Shown: positions 1-8,552 of the stretch, one piece after another
Layout of the letters: the number at the start of each line of letters is the position of its first letter
Position numbering within the stretch: position 1 is the first letter of the stretch
Origin: Streptomyces flavochromogenes
Lineage (GTDB): Bacteria > Actinomycetota > Actinomycetes > Streptomycetales > Streptomycetaceae
Assembly (NCBI RefSeq): GCF_000717595.1
Contig: NZ_JNZO01000027.1
Location: 124,001-188,000 of the forward strand
Length of the DNA: 64,000 nt
Reading direction: 5' to 3'
The notes under the pieces: model-generated
Told to the model about the DNA's origin: nothing
The model's database searches: none
The model's input: only the letters and a program-made list of their open reading frames with translations
Translations under genes and position numbers: made by a program

Positions 1-680
1 GCCACGTCGATCAGGGCCCGGCCGCCGGTCCGCTTGTCCGCCGGCCCCGTCTCGTAGCCGACGAGGACGGAGCCGTCCTTGGCCACCGAGCCGAAGTAGT
101 CGGTGGCGTCCGCGGGCAGGCCCGTGATCTTGCGGGTGGTCGTCGTGGCGCCGTCCTTGGTCACGACGTGCAGTTCCGCCTGGCCGACCTCGTTCGGCAG
201 CTGCGCGAGCACGCTCGTCGGGCTCAGCACGGCCACGTAGTTGCCGTTGAGCGCACCGAGGTCGATGTCGACGCCCGGGGCGGAGGGGGTGGCCATGTTC
301 CGCAGGGTGATCGCACGCATCTCGGCGGACCAGCCGGCGTCGCCGAGGACGAGCACGTCGCCGGCACCCATGGACCAGCCCTTGGGCGTGCCGAGCGAGG
401 TCCGGGCACCGCCGTCGTACGGCGTCCACAGCAGCTTCCGGCTGCGGTCCTCCGCGAAGTAGTACGTGAGGAAGCCGGAGGTGCCCACGCCCCCGAGGTC
501 GGTGCCCTCCGGGTAGACGGGAAGAACGGTGTCGGCCTGATCGGCCGGGGCCGCGACGGCGGCCGGTGTGGCCGCGAAGGCGGCGGGAGCGGTGGCCAGC
601 GTGCCGGCGCCGAGGGCCGTGACGGCGAGGACGACGGTGACCGCCGTGGCGAGACGGGTGCCGGTAGAGCGGAGCTGCAA
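1..680 (-). CDS. Secreted protein, C-terminus outside the window (partial)
   Basis: The reading frame is open from a TTG at 680 to the left window edge, so the stop is not seen. The start follows a GGGGG run 7-11 bases upstream. The N-terminus reads MQLRSTGTRLATAVTVVLAV and continues into an Ala-rich hydrophobic stretch ending near AFAATPA, a clear Sec signal peptide. The mature part has recurring short blocks (GTSLGTPKGWSMGAGDVLVL-like and KDGSVLVGY), which suggests a beta-propeller or FG-GAP-like repeat protein. No catalytic motif is visible. It is transcribed away from its right-hand neighbour's end, with 120 bases between them. The function is unknown. Confidence 0.7.
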   Translation of the reverse strand, partial: MQLRSTGTRLATAVTVVLAVTALGAGTLATAPAAFAATPAAVAAPADQADTVLPVYPEGTDLGGVGTSGFLTYYFAEDRSRKLLWTPYDGGARTSLGTPKGWSMGAGDVLVLGDAGWSAEMRAITLRNMATPSAPGVDIDLGALNGNYVAVLSPTSVLAQLPNEVGQAELHVVTKDGATTTTRKITGLPADATDYFGSVAKDGSVLVGYETGPADKRTGGRALIDV

Positions 681-800
681 GGTGAAACCCCCACGAAGAA
701 GATCGGACACGGCAGTGCCGTGCACGATCAGACCTCCGACCCGGTCGAATGGTTGTACGGGGATTCCGGTAAGTCGCACATGGATCCCCGGACTTCCCCA

Positions 801-1670
801 TCACCAGGCCAGTTGGGCGATCTCCTCCGCCACCACCGCGCACGCGTCCGCCGCCGGGTCGATCAGCGGGAAGTGGCCGACCTCCTCCAGAAGCGTCACG
901 CCGACCGTCTCGCCCGCCTTCGCGGCCGCCTCCGCATAGGCGTCGGCGACGGCGTACGGCACGTCGCTGTCCGTGCGGCCCTGGACGACGGTGGTCGCGA
1001 TCCCGGTCGGCAGCAGCACCGAGGGATCGGCGTGGGCCGCCCGCTCCTCGTACGAGGAGGGGCCACCGAGCAGCTCGGTGACCGCGCCGCCGCACACGTT
1101 CAGTTCGACCGACCGCCCGAAGTGGGCGATCGGGGCGAGGGCGACGACCCCGCGCAGCGGGGGCGGGGCGGGCAGCCGCCACGGAGAGCCGGCGGGCAGG
1201 ACGTGCCGGGCGGCGGCCCAGAGGGCGAGCTGGCCGCCCGCCGAGTGGCCGGTGAGCACGATCCGGCCGATGTCGGCCTGCGGCAGGTGGACGGAGGCGA
1301 GTTCGGGCAGGGCGTCGAGCGCGGCCGCCACGTCGTCGAAGGTCTCGGGCCAGCGCCCGGCGACCGGGGTGGCACCACCCTGCCGGGGGATGTCGCTGCC
1401 GCGCCGGTACTCGACGTTCGCCACGGCGAAGCCGCGCCGGGCCAGGAAGTCCACGAACGGGGTCAGGTGCTGCCGGTCGTACGGCGCCCGCCACGCCCCG
1501 CCGTGCAGGGCGACGACGAGCGGCGCCCGGGTCCGTCCGTCGCGCGGGGCGTAGAAGTCGATCACCTGGTCCGGGTGGTCGCCGTACGCGGCGGAGACGT
1601 CCGGGGGGACGGCCGGGTGCGAGAAGGCCGACGCCTCTTCGGCGGCATCGCGCGCGGCGGGGTCCGGCAT
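801..1670 (-). CDS. Alpha/beta hydrolase, probable kynurenine formamidase role
   Basis: The 289-residue protein has the alpha/beta hydrolase signatures VVALHGGAWR (oxyanion HGGxW) and the nucleophile elbow LTGHSAGGQLALW (Ser in GHSAGG). A late His follows in EEVGHFPLI. HGGxW with GxSAGG is the pattern of the esterase/lipase and arylformamidase group. It lies just downstream of kynureninase and tryptophan 2,3-dioxygenase on the same strand, about 135 bases after kynU. This points to hydrolysis of N-formylkynurenine, the step between those two enzymes. The role is an inference from context; a general carboxylesterase is the alternative. The ATG at 1670 has GGTTGGAAC upstream and gives the usual family length. 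Confidence 0.8.
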   Translation of the reverse strand: MPDPAARDAAEEASAFSHPAVPPDVSAAYGDHPDQVIDFYAPRDGRTRAPLVVALHGGAWRAPYDRQHLTPFVDFLARRGFAVANVEYRRGSDIPRQGGATPVAGRWPETFDDVAAALDALPELASVHLPQADIGRIVLTGHSAGGQLALWAAARHVLPAGSPWRLPAPPPLRGVVALAPIAHFGRSVELNVCGGAVTELLGGPSSYEERAAHADPSVLLPTGIATTVVQGRTDSDVPYAVADAYAEAAAKAGETVGVTLLEEVGHFPLIDPAADACAVVAEEIAQLAW

Positions 1671-1806
1671 GCTGTTCCAACCTCTCGGATACGGGGCCGA
1701 ATTGGCCTGACCTGCGGGGACGGTACCAGGAGTGGAGCCCCCGCAGATCAGGCGATCATCGGACCGTACGAGACCGCGCGAGGCCGCGCGGAACCCGGTC
1801 GAGGCC

Positions 1807-3024
1807 TCAGGCAGGCAGGTCCGCCAGGACCTCCGCGAGCACCCGCGCCGCCCGCTCCGCGTCCGCGAAGCCGACGTACAGCGGAGTGAACCCGAATCGC
1901 AGGATGTCGGGGCGGCGCAGATCGCCGACGACACCGCGCTTGATCAGCTCGGCCATGACGGCGGGCGCGTTCTCGCAGGCGAGCGCGGTCTGGCTGCCGC
2001 GTTCGTCGTGCGCCTCCGGCGTCACGGAGGTGACACGGCCCTCCGGCACGTACGCGCGCACGCACTCCAGGAAGAAGTCCGTGAGCGCCAGGGACTTGGC
2101 CCGCACGTCCTCGATCGCGACGCCGTCCCAGACGTCCAGCGCCGCTTCGAGGGCCAGCATCGACAGGATGTCGGGCGTCCCGACCCGGCCCCGTACGACG
2201 CCCGCGGCCGCCTCGTACCCGGGAGTCATGGCGAACGGGTCGTTGTGCGAGTTCCAGCCGGGAAGCGGCGAGTCGAAGGCGGCCTGGTGGCGTTCGGCGA
2301 CGTACAGGTAGGCCGGCGAACCGGGCCCGCCGTTCAGGTACTTGTACGTGCAGCCGACGGCCAGGTCGACCCCGTGCGCGTCCAGGCCGACCGGCAGGGC
2401 GCCCGCGCTGTGGCACAGGTCCCAGACGGCGAGCGCGCCCGCCGCGTGCAGCGCGGCCGTGATGCCGGGCAGGTCGTGGCGGCGGCCACTGCGGTAGTCG
2501 ACGTGGTTGACGAGCGCGGCGGCCGTCCGCGGGCCGGCGGCCGCGGCCATGCCGGCCGGGTCGACGGGCACGATCCGGTGACCCGTCATCCGCGCCGCGG
2601 ACTCCGCGATGTACCCGTCCGTGGGAAAGGTCGTCGCGTCGACGAGGATCTCGTCGCGGTCGTCGGCGCTCAGCCGGGCCGCCGCGACGACCGCCTTGAA
2701 GACGTTCACGCTGGTCGAGTCGCCGACCACGATCTGTCCCTGGGCGGCGCCGACGATCGGGGCGATCCGGTCGCCGATCCGCTCGGGCGCGGTCCACCAG
2801 CCGGACTCGTCCCAGGAGCGGATGCGGAGCTCGCCCCACTCGCGGGTGATGACGTCGGCCATCCGGGCGGGGACGTGGGCGGGCAGCGCGCCGAGGGAGT
2901 TTCCGTCGAGGTAGACGGTCCCGGCGTCGAGGGCGAACTTCTCTCGGTGCTTGCCGAGTTCGTCGGCCGTGTCGAGTGCGTGTGCCTTCTTCTGGAGGTC
3001 TGCCATGGCATCAGTCTCAGACAT
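1807..3024 (-). CDS. kynU: Kynureninase
   Basis: This cytosolic PLP enzyme cleaves kynurenine (or 3-hydroxykynurenine) to anthranilate and alanine. The 405-residue length is normal for the family. Early markers are YLDGNSLGALP and GELRIRSWDESGWW. The PLP lysine is Lys228 in CTYKYLNGGPGSPAYLY, preceded by WDLCHSAGALPV, where the Asp contacts the PLP ring. The ATG at 3024 overlaps the 3' end of the dioxygenase gene by 8 bases, so the two are translationally coupled in one operon. With the hydrolase downstream the set covers tryptophan to anthranilate. Streptomycetes use this route for catabolism and to supply antibiotic precursors. Confidence 0.95.
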   Translation of the reverse strand: MSETDAMADLQKKAHALDTADELGKHREKFALDAGTVYLDGNSLGALPAHVPARMADVITREWGELRIRSWDESGWWTAPERIGDRIAPIVGAAQGQIVVGDSTSVNVFKAVVAAARLSADDRDEILVDATTFPTDGYIAESAARMTGHRIVPVDPAGMAAAAGPRTAAALVNHVDYRSGRRHDLPGITAALHAAGALAVWDLCHSAGALPVGLDAHGVDLAVGCTYKYLNGGPGSPAYLYVAERHQAAFDSPLPGWNSHNDPFAMTPGYEAAAGVVRGRVGTPDILSMLALEAALDVWDGVAIEDVRAKSLALTDFFLECVRAYVPEGRVTSVTPEAHDERGSQTALACENAPAVMAELIKRGVVGDLRRPDILRFGFTPLYVGFADAERAARVLAEVLADLPA

Positions 3025-3874
3025 GGCTGCGCGCCGTCCAGAGCTCCGGGAAGACGTTCTTCTGCGCCCGCTTCTCCAGCCAGGCCACGCCCGCCGAGCC
3101 GCCGGTGCCGGTCTTCGAGCCCATCGCGCGGCGGGTCGCCACCAGATGGTCGTTGCGCCATCGCCAGACCAGTTCGGCGACGTCGCTGAGCGCCTCGCCG
3201 AGCCGCACGAGCTCGCCGTTCTGGTCCGCCTCCGCGTAGATCCCGGCCCAGACCGCCTCGACCTCGGCCGAGGGCTCGTACCGCTGCGCGAGGTCGCGGC
3301 CGAGGACGGCGGCCGGGACGGGCAGGCCGCGGCGGGCGAGCAGCCCGAGGACCTCGTCGTACAGGCTCGGCTCGTGGAGCGCCTTCTCCAGCTCGGCGTG
3401 GACGCGGGGCGCGCCCCGGTGCGGGACGAGCATGGACGCGGACTTCTCGCCGAGCAGGAACTCCATCCGCCGGTACATCGCGGACTGGAAGCCGGAGCCC
3501 TCGCCGAGCGCGGCGCGGTAGGCGTTGAACTGGGCGGGGGTGAGCTGGGCGAGCGGCCGCCAGGAGTGGTTGAGGGCCTCCAGCTCGCGCACGGAGCGCT
3601 TGAGCGCGTCCATCGCCACGGGGACGCGGTCCTCGCGCAGGGCGCGGCTCGCGGTCTCCCACTCGTGGACGATCACGGTGAACCACAGCTCCATGACCTG
3701 GGTGGTGACCAGGAAGACCATCTCGCCGGGGTCGTCCGAGCGGAGGTGCTGGAGGTGGGTGAGAACGTCCGCCTGGACGTAGTCCTCGTACGGCGTCGTG
3801 CCGGCGAAGTCGAGGTTCGGGTCGTTGGCGACCGAACCGGCTCCGGAATCGGGAGAACCCGGGGAGAGTGACAT
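3017..3874 (-). CDS. kynA: Tryptophan 2,3-dioxygenase
   Basis: This heme enzyme opens the indole ring of L-tryptophan to give N-formylkynurenine, the first step of the pathway. The 285-residue protein shows family blocks EMVFLVTTQVMELWFTVIVH and FNAYRAALGEGSGFQSAMYR. The proximal heme ligand region is WRNDHLVATRRAMGSKTGTG, with His243 as the probable iron ligand and the downstream GTGG loop. It is the first gene of the operon and overlaps kynU by 8 bases. A short palindrome lies about 20 bases upstream of its start and could be an operator. The start at 3874 is preceded by a GAGGAGACAG ribosome site. Confidence 0.95.
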   Translation of the reverse strand: MSLSPGSPDSGAGSVANDPNLDFAGTTPYEDYVQADVLTHLQHLRSDDPGEMVFLVTTQVMELWFTVIVHEWETASRALREDRVPVAMDALKRSVRELEALNHSWRPLAQLTPAQFNAYRAALGEGSGFQSAMYRRMEFLLGEKSASMLVPHRGAPRVHAELEKALHEPSLYDEVLGLLARRGLPVPAAVLGRDLAQRYEPSAEVEAVWAGIYAEADQNGELVRLGEALSDVAELVWRWRNDHLVATRRAMGSKTGTGGSAGVAWLEKRAQKNVFPELWTARSHV

Positions 3875-3893
3875 TTCTGTCTCCTCGATACGA

Positions 3894-3906
3894 GCTACCG
3901 GGTAGC
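3894..3906. promoter_or_regulatory. Short palindrome upstream of kynA
   Basis: GCTACC-G-GGTAGC is a perfect 13-base inverted repeat centred about 26 bases upstream of the dioxygenase start. Its position between promoter and ribosome site fits an operator for a pathway regulator. No regulator gene lies beside it, so this is an inference from symmetry and position only. Confidence 0.35.
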
Positions 3907-3998
3907 GGTCTGCTCCACCGTGCGCGCGGTCGTCCGTGCGTCACGGGAGCCCCGGTCCCCTCGGGAGGCGGGCTTCGTCGCGCGCCGTCCCAAGCGCA

Positions 3999-4937
3999 TC
4001 ATGACACGATCGGCCCGGTGATGTAGCTCCCGTCTTCGTCATACGGAAATGCGTTCGATCTACATCCGTCCAGGCCCTTGATCTGCTGCATCATCGCGGG
4101 CGCGAGCCTGCCCGGACCCGGGCAGCCCATGTGCTGCCGGATGCCTATCTCGTGCCCGACCTCGTGGTTGATGATCAGATGCCGGTACTCGGCTGCCTCC
4201 CCCGCGAAGGTCGGCGAGCCCAGCATCCACCGCCTGAGGTTCACCACGACCCCGTCGGTGGTCTCGCAGTTCAGCTCGCCGTGGGTGTCCAGGCCCTGCT
4301 GCAGACAGAGGGCGTCGGCCGTGTCCGGGGTGGCGATCCGGATGACGAAGTCGGCGTTCTCCGAGACCAGCTGGAAGCGGCCCCGGCCGTGCGCGGCCCA
4401 GCCGCGCGGATGCGCCAGGATCCGCTGGATCTCGGCAGCCGTCTCGGGCGCCGACAGCTCGATGCCCTCCTCGACCTGGACCCGGTAGCGGCGCAGTTCG
4501 CCGCCGTGGCCGACCGGTGCGCCGGAGGCCTGCGCGGTGGTGAAGGTCCCGGCGCCGGACTTCGGCACGGTGGGCGGCTTCATCGGGCTCGTCTTCGGCT
4601 TCGGCGTCGGCTTCGCGGTCGCCTTCGGTTTCGGGGACGGGGTCGACCCCGCCTTCGGCGGCGGCTTCGGCTTCGTCATACTGCGCCGGGGAGTGGGAGC
4701 GGTCGTCCCCGGGGCCGGGCTCTCGCCGGTCGCCGTCGGCACGGGAAGGGGCGCCGAGGCCGCCGTGTCCTCGGCGGGCGGGCCGTTGAAGTGGGCGAGG
4801 GCGACGCCGGCGCCGAGCGCGACCGTCATCAGGACCAGCGTCGGCAGTACGAGCCGGCCGGCGGGGGCGCGTCTGCCTCCGTCCCGCCGCCGGCTCCGCG
4901 TTCGTCGCCGTCCTGCGGATGCGGCACGCTTGCCCAC
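3999..4937 (-). CDS. DUF3152 protein: membrane-anchored, metzincin-like zinc motif
   Basis: The protein has 312 residues from a GTG at 4937 preceded by GGGGAG. It begins with an Arg-rich cytoplasmic tail (about 1-35), a single membrane segment (VLPTLVLMTVALGAGVALA) and a long Pro/Lys/Thr linker of PKPKPT type that could cross the cell wall. The C-terminal domain ends with INHEVGHEIGIRQHMGC, matching HExxHxxGxxH of metzincin zinc proteases, with Glu as the candidate catalytic base. The DUF3152 family is known from actinobacteria but has no established substrate. The motif supports an extracellular metallopeptidase fold; activity is an inference. Confidence 0.85.
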   Translation of the reverse strand: MGKRAASAGRRRTRSRRRDGGRRAPAGRLVLPTLVLMTVALGAGVALAHFNGPPAEDTAASAPLPVPTATGESPAPGTTAPTPRRSMTKPKPPPKAGSTPSPKPKATAKPTPKPKTSPMKPPTVPKSGAGTFTTAQASGAPVGHGGELRRYRVQVEEGIELSAPETAAEIQRILAHPRGWAAHGRGRFQLVSENADFVIRIATPDTADALCLQQGLDTHGELNCETTDGVVVNLRRWMLGSPTFAGEAAEYRHLIINHEVGHEIGIRQHMGCPGPGRLAPAMMQQIKGLDGCRSNAFPYDEDGSYITGPIVS

Positions 4938-5071
4938 GACAGACTTCTCCCCTGCGTCGGCCGGCAGTGGGGGAAGAGGAAATGCGCCTCGGTACCGGCG
5001 TGTTCGGTCCTGCGGTCCCGGGGATCGTACCGGCCCCAGTCGAACAACCTCGAACGGGTCGGGGAGTCTGT

Positions 5072-5110
5072 CCGGATTTCCCCCGGTCCGTCGGAGCAGG
5101 GGAAATCCGG
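5072..5110 (-). terminator. Terminator hairpin after the DUF3151 gene
   Basis: CCGGATTTCCCC and GGGGAAATCCGG form a perfect 12-bp stem around a 15-base loop. It starts about 24 bases beyond the stop of the DUF3151 gene and before the start of the DUF3152 gene, so it separates the two transcripts. Confidence 0.7.
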
Positions 5111-5133
5111 CCAGTTTCAGCCGTCGGGCGATG

Positions 5134-5547
5134 TCAGCCGAGCGTCTCCGCAGCGGTCTCCGAGGAGTCCCGAAGGAAGGTCGTGCAGCGCTCGAACTCG
5201 TCCTTCTCACCGATCTCGCCGGCCGCGCGGGCCAGCGAGTGCAGGGCGCGCAGGAAGCCGCGGTTCGGCTCGTGCTCCCACGGCACCGGGCCGTGGCCCT
5301 TCCAGCCGTTGCGGCGCAGCGCGTCGAGGCCGCGGTGGTAGCCGGTACGGGCGTAGGCGTAGGACTCGACGACCGAGCCGCGCTCGTACGCGTCGTCCGC
5401 GAGCTGGGCCCAGGCGAGCGAGGAGGTCGGGTACTTCGCAGCGACTTCCGCCGGCGCCGTACCGTTCGCGAGCAGCTCGCGCGGACCCGGGTCGTCGGGC
5501 AGGTGGGTGGGGGCCGGTCCCCCCAGGAGGTTCTCATGCATGGCCAT
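5134..5547 (-). CDS. DUF3151 family protein
   Basis: The 137-residue soluble protein starts MAMHENLLGGPAPTHLP and contains ELLANG, YPTSSLAWAQLADDAYERG and YAYARTGYHRGLDALRRNGW. These are typical of the actinobacterial DUF3151 family, which looks like an alpha-helical repeat protein. The function is not known. Two ATGs six bases apart (5547 and 5541) could start it; the first has GAGGCAG upstream. It is followed by its own terminator and is probably monocistronic. Its position between DUF3152 and an MFS gene gives no functional clue. Confidence 0.85.
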   Translation of the reverse strand: MAMHENLLGGPAPTHLPDDPGPRELLANGTAPAEVAAKYPTSSLAWAQLADDAYERGSVVESYAYARTGYHRGLDALRRNGWKGHGPVPWEHEPNRGFLRALHSLARAAGEIGEKDEFERCTTFLRDSSETAAETLG

Positions 5548-5655
5548 GGGGCCAGTCTGCCTCAGTCCCGCTCTCCGGAGGCCCTGTGGCGGGGAGGCAC
5601 CGGGCCTCGGGGCCCCGGGCGCCCGAACGCCCCGCGACGGAAGCACCGGGCTCCC

Positions 5656-7119
5656 TCAGGCCGAGGCGTCCCGCTGTCCCGGGTCGAGCGGCGGGGACGA
5701 CACCCCGCAGTGCACCTTGCACTCCGGGTGGCAGTCCGCCCCCGTCGGACGCCGCATCGTCGTCCACGCGAGCACCGCGCCCACCACCAGGATCCCCGCA
5801 CACATCGGCATCGCCCGCCGGAACGTCGCCCCGAACTCCTCCGCCGAGAGGTACGCCTCCGGGCTCATCCCGGCGAGCATCGGCAGCGCGGCCACCGCGA
5901 GCAGCCCGGCCGCCCGCGCCGCCGCGTTGTTGATGCCACTGGCCAGGCCCGCCCTGGACACGTCCACCGAGGCGAGCACGGTCGCGGTCAGCGGCGCGAC
6001 CAGCGCCGTCATCCCGAGCCCGAGCACCAGCAGCGCCGGCAGCACGTCCCGTACGTACGAGGCGTCCTCACCGACCCGCAGCATCAGGAGCATGCCCGCG
6101 GCGCACAGCAGCGGCCCCACCGTCAGCGGGATCCGGGGCCCGATCCGCTCCCCCAGCTCCCCGGACTTCGCCGAGAGCAGCAGCATCAGGACGGTCGTGG
6201 GCAGCAGGGCCGTACCGGCACCGAGCGCCGAGTAGCCGGACACCACCTGGAGCTGGAGGACGGCCAGGAAGAAGAATCCGCCGAACGCGGCGTACACGCA
6301 CAGCGTGACCAGATTGACCGCGGTGAACATCCGGGACGCGAAGATCGACGGCGGCACCATCGCACGTTCGCCGCGGCGCCGCTCCACCACCACGAACCAG
6401 GCGCCGACGACGCCCCCGGCCGCCCCGGCCCACCAGGCCTCGCCGATCAGCGCGTACGTCACGAGCGCGAGCGCCGCCGCGCCCAGGACCGCGCCGAGCA
6501 CGTCGAAGCGGCCGTGCGCGGTCTCGTCCCGCGATTCTGGGACGTGCCTCAGCGCGACGGGAACGCAGAGGGCGGCGAGCGGCACGTTCAGCAGGAACAC
6601 CCACCGCCAGCCCGGCCCGTCCACCAGCCAGCCGCCCACGAACGGCCCGATCGCCGCTCCCACCCCGCCGAAGCCGGACCACAGCCCGACCGCCCTGGCC
6701 CGGTCGTCCTCGTGGAAACTCGCCTGGATCAGCGCCAGGGACCCGGGGGTGAGCAGCGCCCCGCCCACGCCCTGGAGGGCGCGGGCGGCGATGAGCACGC
6801 CGGCGTTCGGGGCGAGGCCGCACAGGAGCGAGGCGAGCGCGAACCACACCACGCCGATCACGAAGACCCGGCGCCGCCCGAACCGGTCGCCGAGCGATCC
6901 GCCGAGCAGGATCAGCCCGGCCAGGGTGAGCATGTAGGCGTTGACCGTCCACTGGAGAACGGCCAGGTCGGCGCCCAGGTCCTCGCCGATGTGCGGCAGC
7001 GCCACATTGACCACGGTGGAGTCGAGCAGCGCCATGCCGGAGCCGAGGACGGTCGTGAACACGATCCATCGCCCGGCCCTGGAGGCCATCCGCACGTCCC
7101 GATCGCCCATGCGAGCCAT
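5656..7119 (-). CDS. MFS transporter, DHA2 (14-helix) drug exporter type
   Basis: This inner-membrane proton antiporter has 487 residues, normal for the 14-TM DHA2 group. Motif A is seen as GGSLGDRFGRRRVF after the second helix. Motif D1 is close to GSGMALLDSTVVNVALP in helix 1, and motif C-like glycines are in GFGGVGAAIGPFVGGWL. The ATG at 7119 is preceded by GAGGAGC. Such pumps export drugs, dyes or the host's own metabolites, but the substrate cannot be told. No TetR or MarR gene is adjacent, so the usual local repressor is missing. It is on the same strand as the aminotransferase upstream, with 156 bases between. Confidence 0.9.
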   Translation of the reverse strand: MARMGDRDVRMASRAGRWIVFTTVLGSGMALLDSTVVNVALPHIGEDLGADLAVLQWTVNAYMLTLAGLILLGGSLGDRFGRRRVFVIGVVWFALASLLCGLAPNAGVLIAARALQGVGGALLTPGSLALIQASFHEDDRARAVGLWSGFGGVGAAIGPFVGGWLVDGPGWRWVFLLNVPLAALCVPVALRHVPESRDETAHGRFDVLGAVLGAAALALVTYALIGEAWWAGAAGGVVGAWFVVVERRRGERAMVPPSIFASRMFTAVNLVTLCVYAAFGGFFFLAVLQLQVVSGYSALGAGTALLPTTVLMLLLSAKSGELGERIGPRIPLTVGPLLCAAGMLLMLRVGEDASYVRDVLPALLVLGLGMTALVAPLTATVLASVDVSRAGLASGINNAAARAAGLLAVAALPMLAGMSPEAYLSAEEFGATFRRAMPMCAGILVVGAVLAWTTMRRPTGADCHPECKVHCGVSSPPLDPGQRDASA

Positions 7120-7256
7120 GCTCCTCGCGGAGGCGGCCCCGTGCACCCCGGTGCGGGCATCCGCCACCCGCGGGACACCCGTCTCAGGAGGTGCGCCGCC
7201 CCCGGAACCAGGACGTGAGCACCCTGCCACGGGCATCCCCGTCCGGAGGTACGCGC

Positions 7257-7280
7257 CCTGACACGGGCGCCCTTGTCAGG
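7257..7280 (-). terminator. Possible hairpin at the aminotransferase stop
   Basis: CCTGACA and TGTCAGG are complementary arms around a CG-rich 10-base loop and overlap the stop codon of the aminotransferase gene. The short stem makes it a weak candidate terminator. Confidence 0.3.
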
Positions 7281-8466
7281 AGGTGCGCAGCCGTCCCGCC
7301 GCCCGGACCAGCGCGGCCACACCCCGCTCGGCCTTCTCCCGCCGACAGCCCACGTTCAGCCGGACGAAACCGGGCGTGCCGTACACCCCGCCCGGCATGA
7401 TCGCCACCTTCTCGACGGTGATCAGCTCCTCCTGCAGCCGGGTCTCCTCGATGCCCAGGGGCCGCAGGTCGATCCAGGCGAGATAGCCCGCCTGCGGGGG
7501 CGCCCAGCCGAGCTCGGGAAAGCCCGTCGCGAGGTGCTCCCGAACCATGCCCATCGTGCCCGCCACGTAGGCGCGCAGCTCGTCCAGCCAGGCCGCGCCG
7601 TGCCGGTACGCGGCGATGTGGGCGGTCAGCGAGAGCACGGCGGGCGAGGCGAGCCCCTCGCCGGTCTCCATCCGCCGGACGAAGGCCGCACGCTCGTCGG
7701 GGTCGCCGATGATCCCGTACGAGCCGGAGAGCGCGGGGAAATTGAAGGCCTTGGTGGCCGAGGTGATCAGCGCCCAGCGGTGGCCCCGGCCCCGCTCGGC
7801 GATCCGGGTCCACGGGATGTGGCGGTGGCCGTCGGTGGTCATGTCGGCATGGATCTCGTCGCTGACGACAGCCGCGCCGTGGCGCTCGGCGAGCACGGCG
7901 AACTCCCGGAGCTCGCTCTCCGTCCACACCCGGCCGGTCGGATTGTGCGGGGAGCAGAGCAGCAGGACCTTGCTGTCCGGCCGGGCCAGCTCCCGTTCGA
8001 GGGCCTCGGTGTCGCCGAGCGGGACGCCGCGCAGCTCGCGCCCGAGCCCCGTGACGGCCTTGCGGAAGCCGTCGTAGGTGGGGGTGTGGACGACGACGCC
8101 GTCGCCGGGCTCGGTCCACATCCGCAGGAGCTGGGAGAGCTGGTTGAGCACGGAGGGCGCGTACACCAGGGAGTCCGGGTCGATCTCGGCCTCGTACCTG
8201 GTGGCGTACCAATGGCGTATCGCCTCGCGGAACTCCCCGAGCCTCCAGTCGGTGTAGCCGAAGACCCCGTGGTCGACACGGTCGCGCAGGGCCGCGAGGA
8301 CCTCCGGCGGAGAGGCGAAGTCCATGTCGGAGATGGTGAAGGGCAGCAGGTCGGGGACGCCGAAGCGGTCCGCGATCCCGTCCCACTGGACCGACCAGGT
8401 CCCGCGGCGGTCGATCTCCCGGTCGAAGTCGTACGTCGTCGTCACCGTGCTCTCTCCTCCGGACAT
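7276..8466 (-). CDS. MalY/PatB-type PLP aminotransferase (probable C-S lyase)
   Basis: The 396-residue fold-type I PLP enzyme shows FTISDMDFASPPEVLAAL near the N-terminus, which is the MalY/PatB hallmark, then LLCSPHNPTGRVW, VVSDEIHADM and the PLP lysine in SATKAFNFPALSGSY. MalY/PatB enzymes cleave cystathionine or cysteine conjugates; some act as aminotransferases. Two starts are possible: ATG at 8466 (GGGAGGAG upstream) and GTG at 8445 (GGAGGAG upstream); both ribosome sites are strong. The ATG is chosen. It is downstream of fba but separated from it by a terminator, so it has its own or read-through transcription. Confidence 0.88.
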   Translation of the reverse strand: MSGGESTVTTTYDFDREIDRRGTWSVQWDGIADRFGVPDLLPFTISDMDFASPPEVLAALRDRVDHGVFGYTDWRLGEFREAIRHWYATRYEAEIDPDSLVYAPSVLNQLSQLLRMWTEPGDGVVVHTPTYDGFRKAVTGLGRELRGVPLGDTEALERELARPDSKVLLLCSPHNPTGRVWTESELREFAVLAERHGAAVVSDEIHADMTTDGHRHIPWTRIAERGRGHRWALITSATKAFNFPALSGSYGIIGDPDERAAFVRRMETGEGLASPAVLSLTAHIAAYRHGAAWLDELRAYVAGTMGMVREHLATGFPELGWAPPQAGYLAWIDLRPLGIEETRLQEELITVEKVAIMPGGVYGTPGFVRLNVGCRREKAERGVAALVRAAGRLRTS

Positions 8467-8489
8467 CTCTCTCCTCCCGACACGCCGAG

Positions 8490-8527
8490 GGCCCGGCACC
8501 CCCACGCCAGGGCGGGGGTACCGGGCC
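8490..8527 (-). terminator. Terminator hairpin after fba
   Basis: A 14-base arm starting GGCCCGGC pairs with one ending CCGGGCC (one C/A mismatch) around a 10-base loop. It starts 25 bases past the fba stop and lies just before the aminotransferase ribosome site. There is no T-tract, as is common in streptomycetes. Confidence 0.7.
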
Positions 8528-8552
8528 GCTCGTACAACGCTCGCTTCAGCGC

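Noticed and set aside
168..1889. Long plus-strand reading frame opposite the kynurenine genes
   Set aside because: It is the GC-driven shadow of minus-strand genes; the product is Arg/Gly-rich with no motif.
7150..7290. Apparent tandem repeat with CAGGAGGTGCGC twice
   Set aside because: Only a 12-base match recurs; the rest is loose GC-rich similarity.
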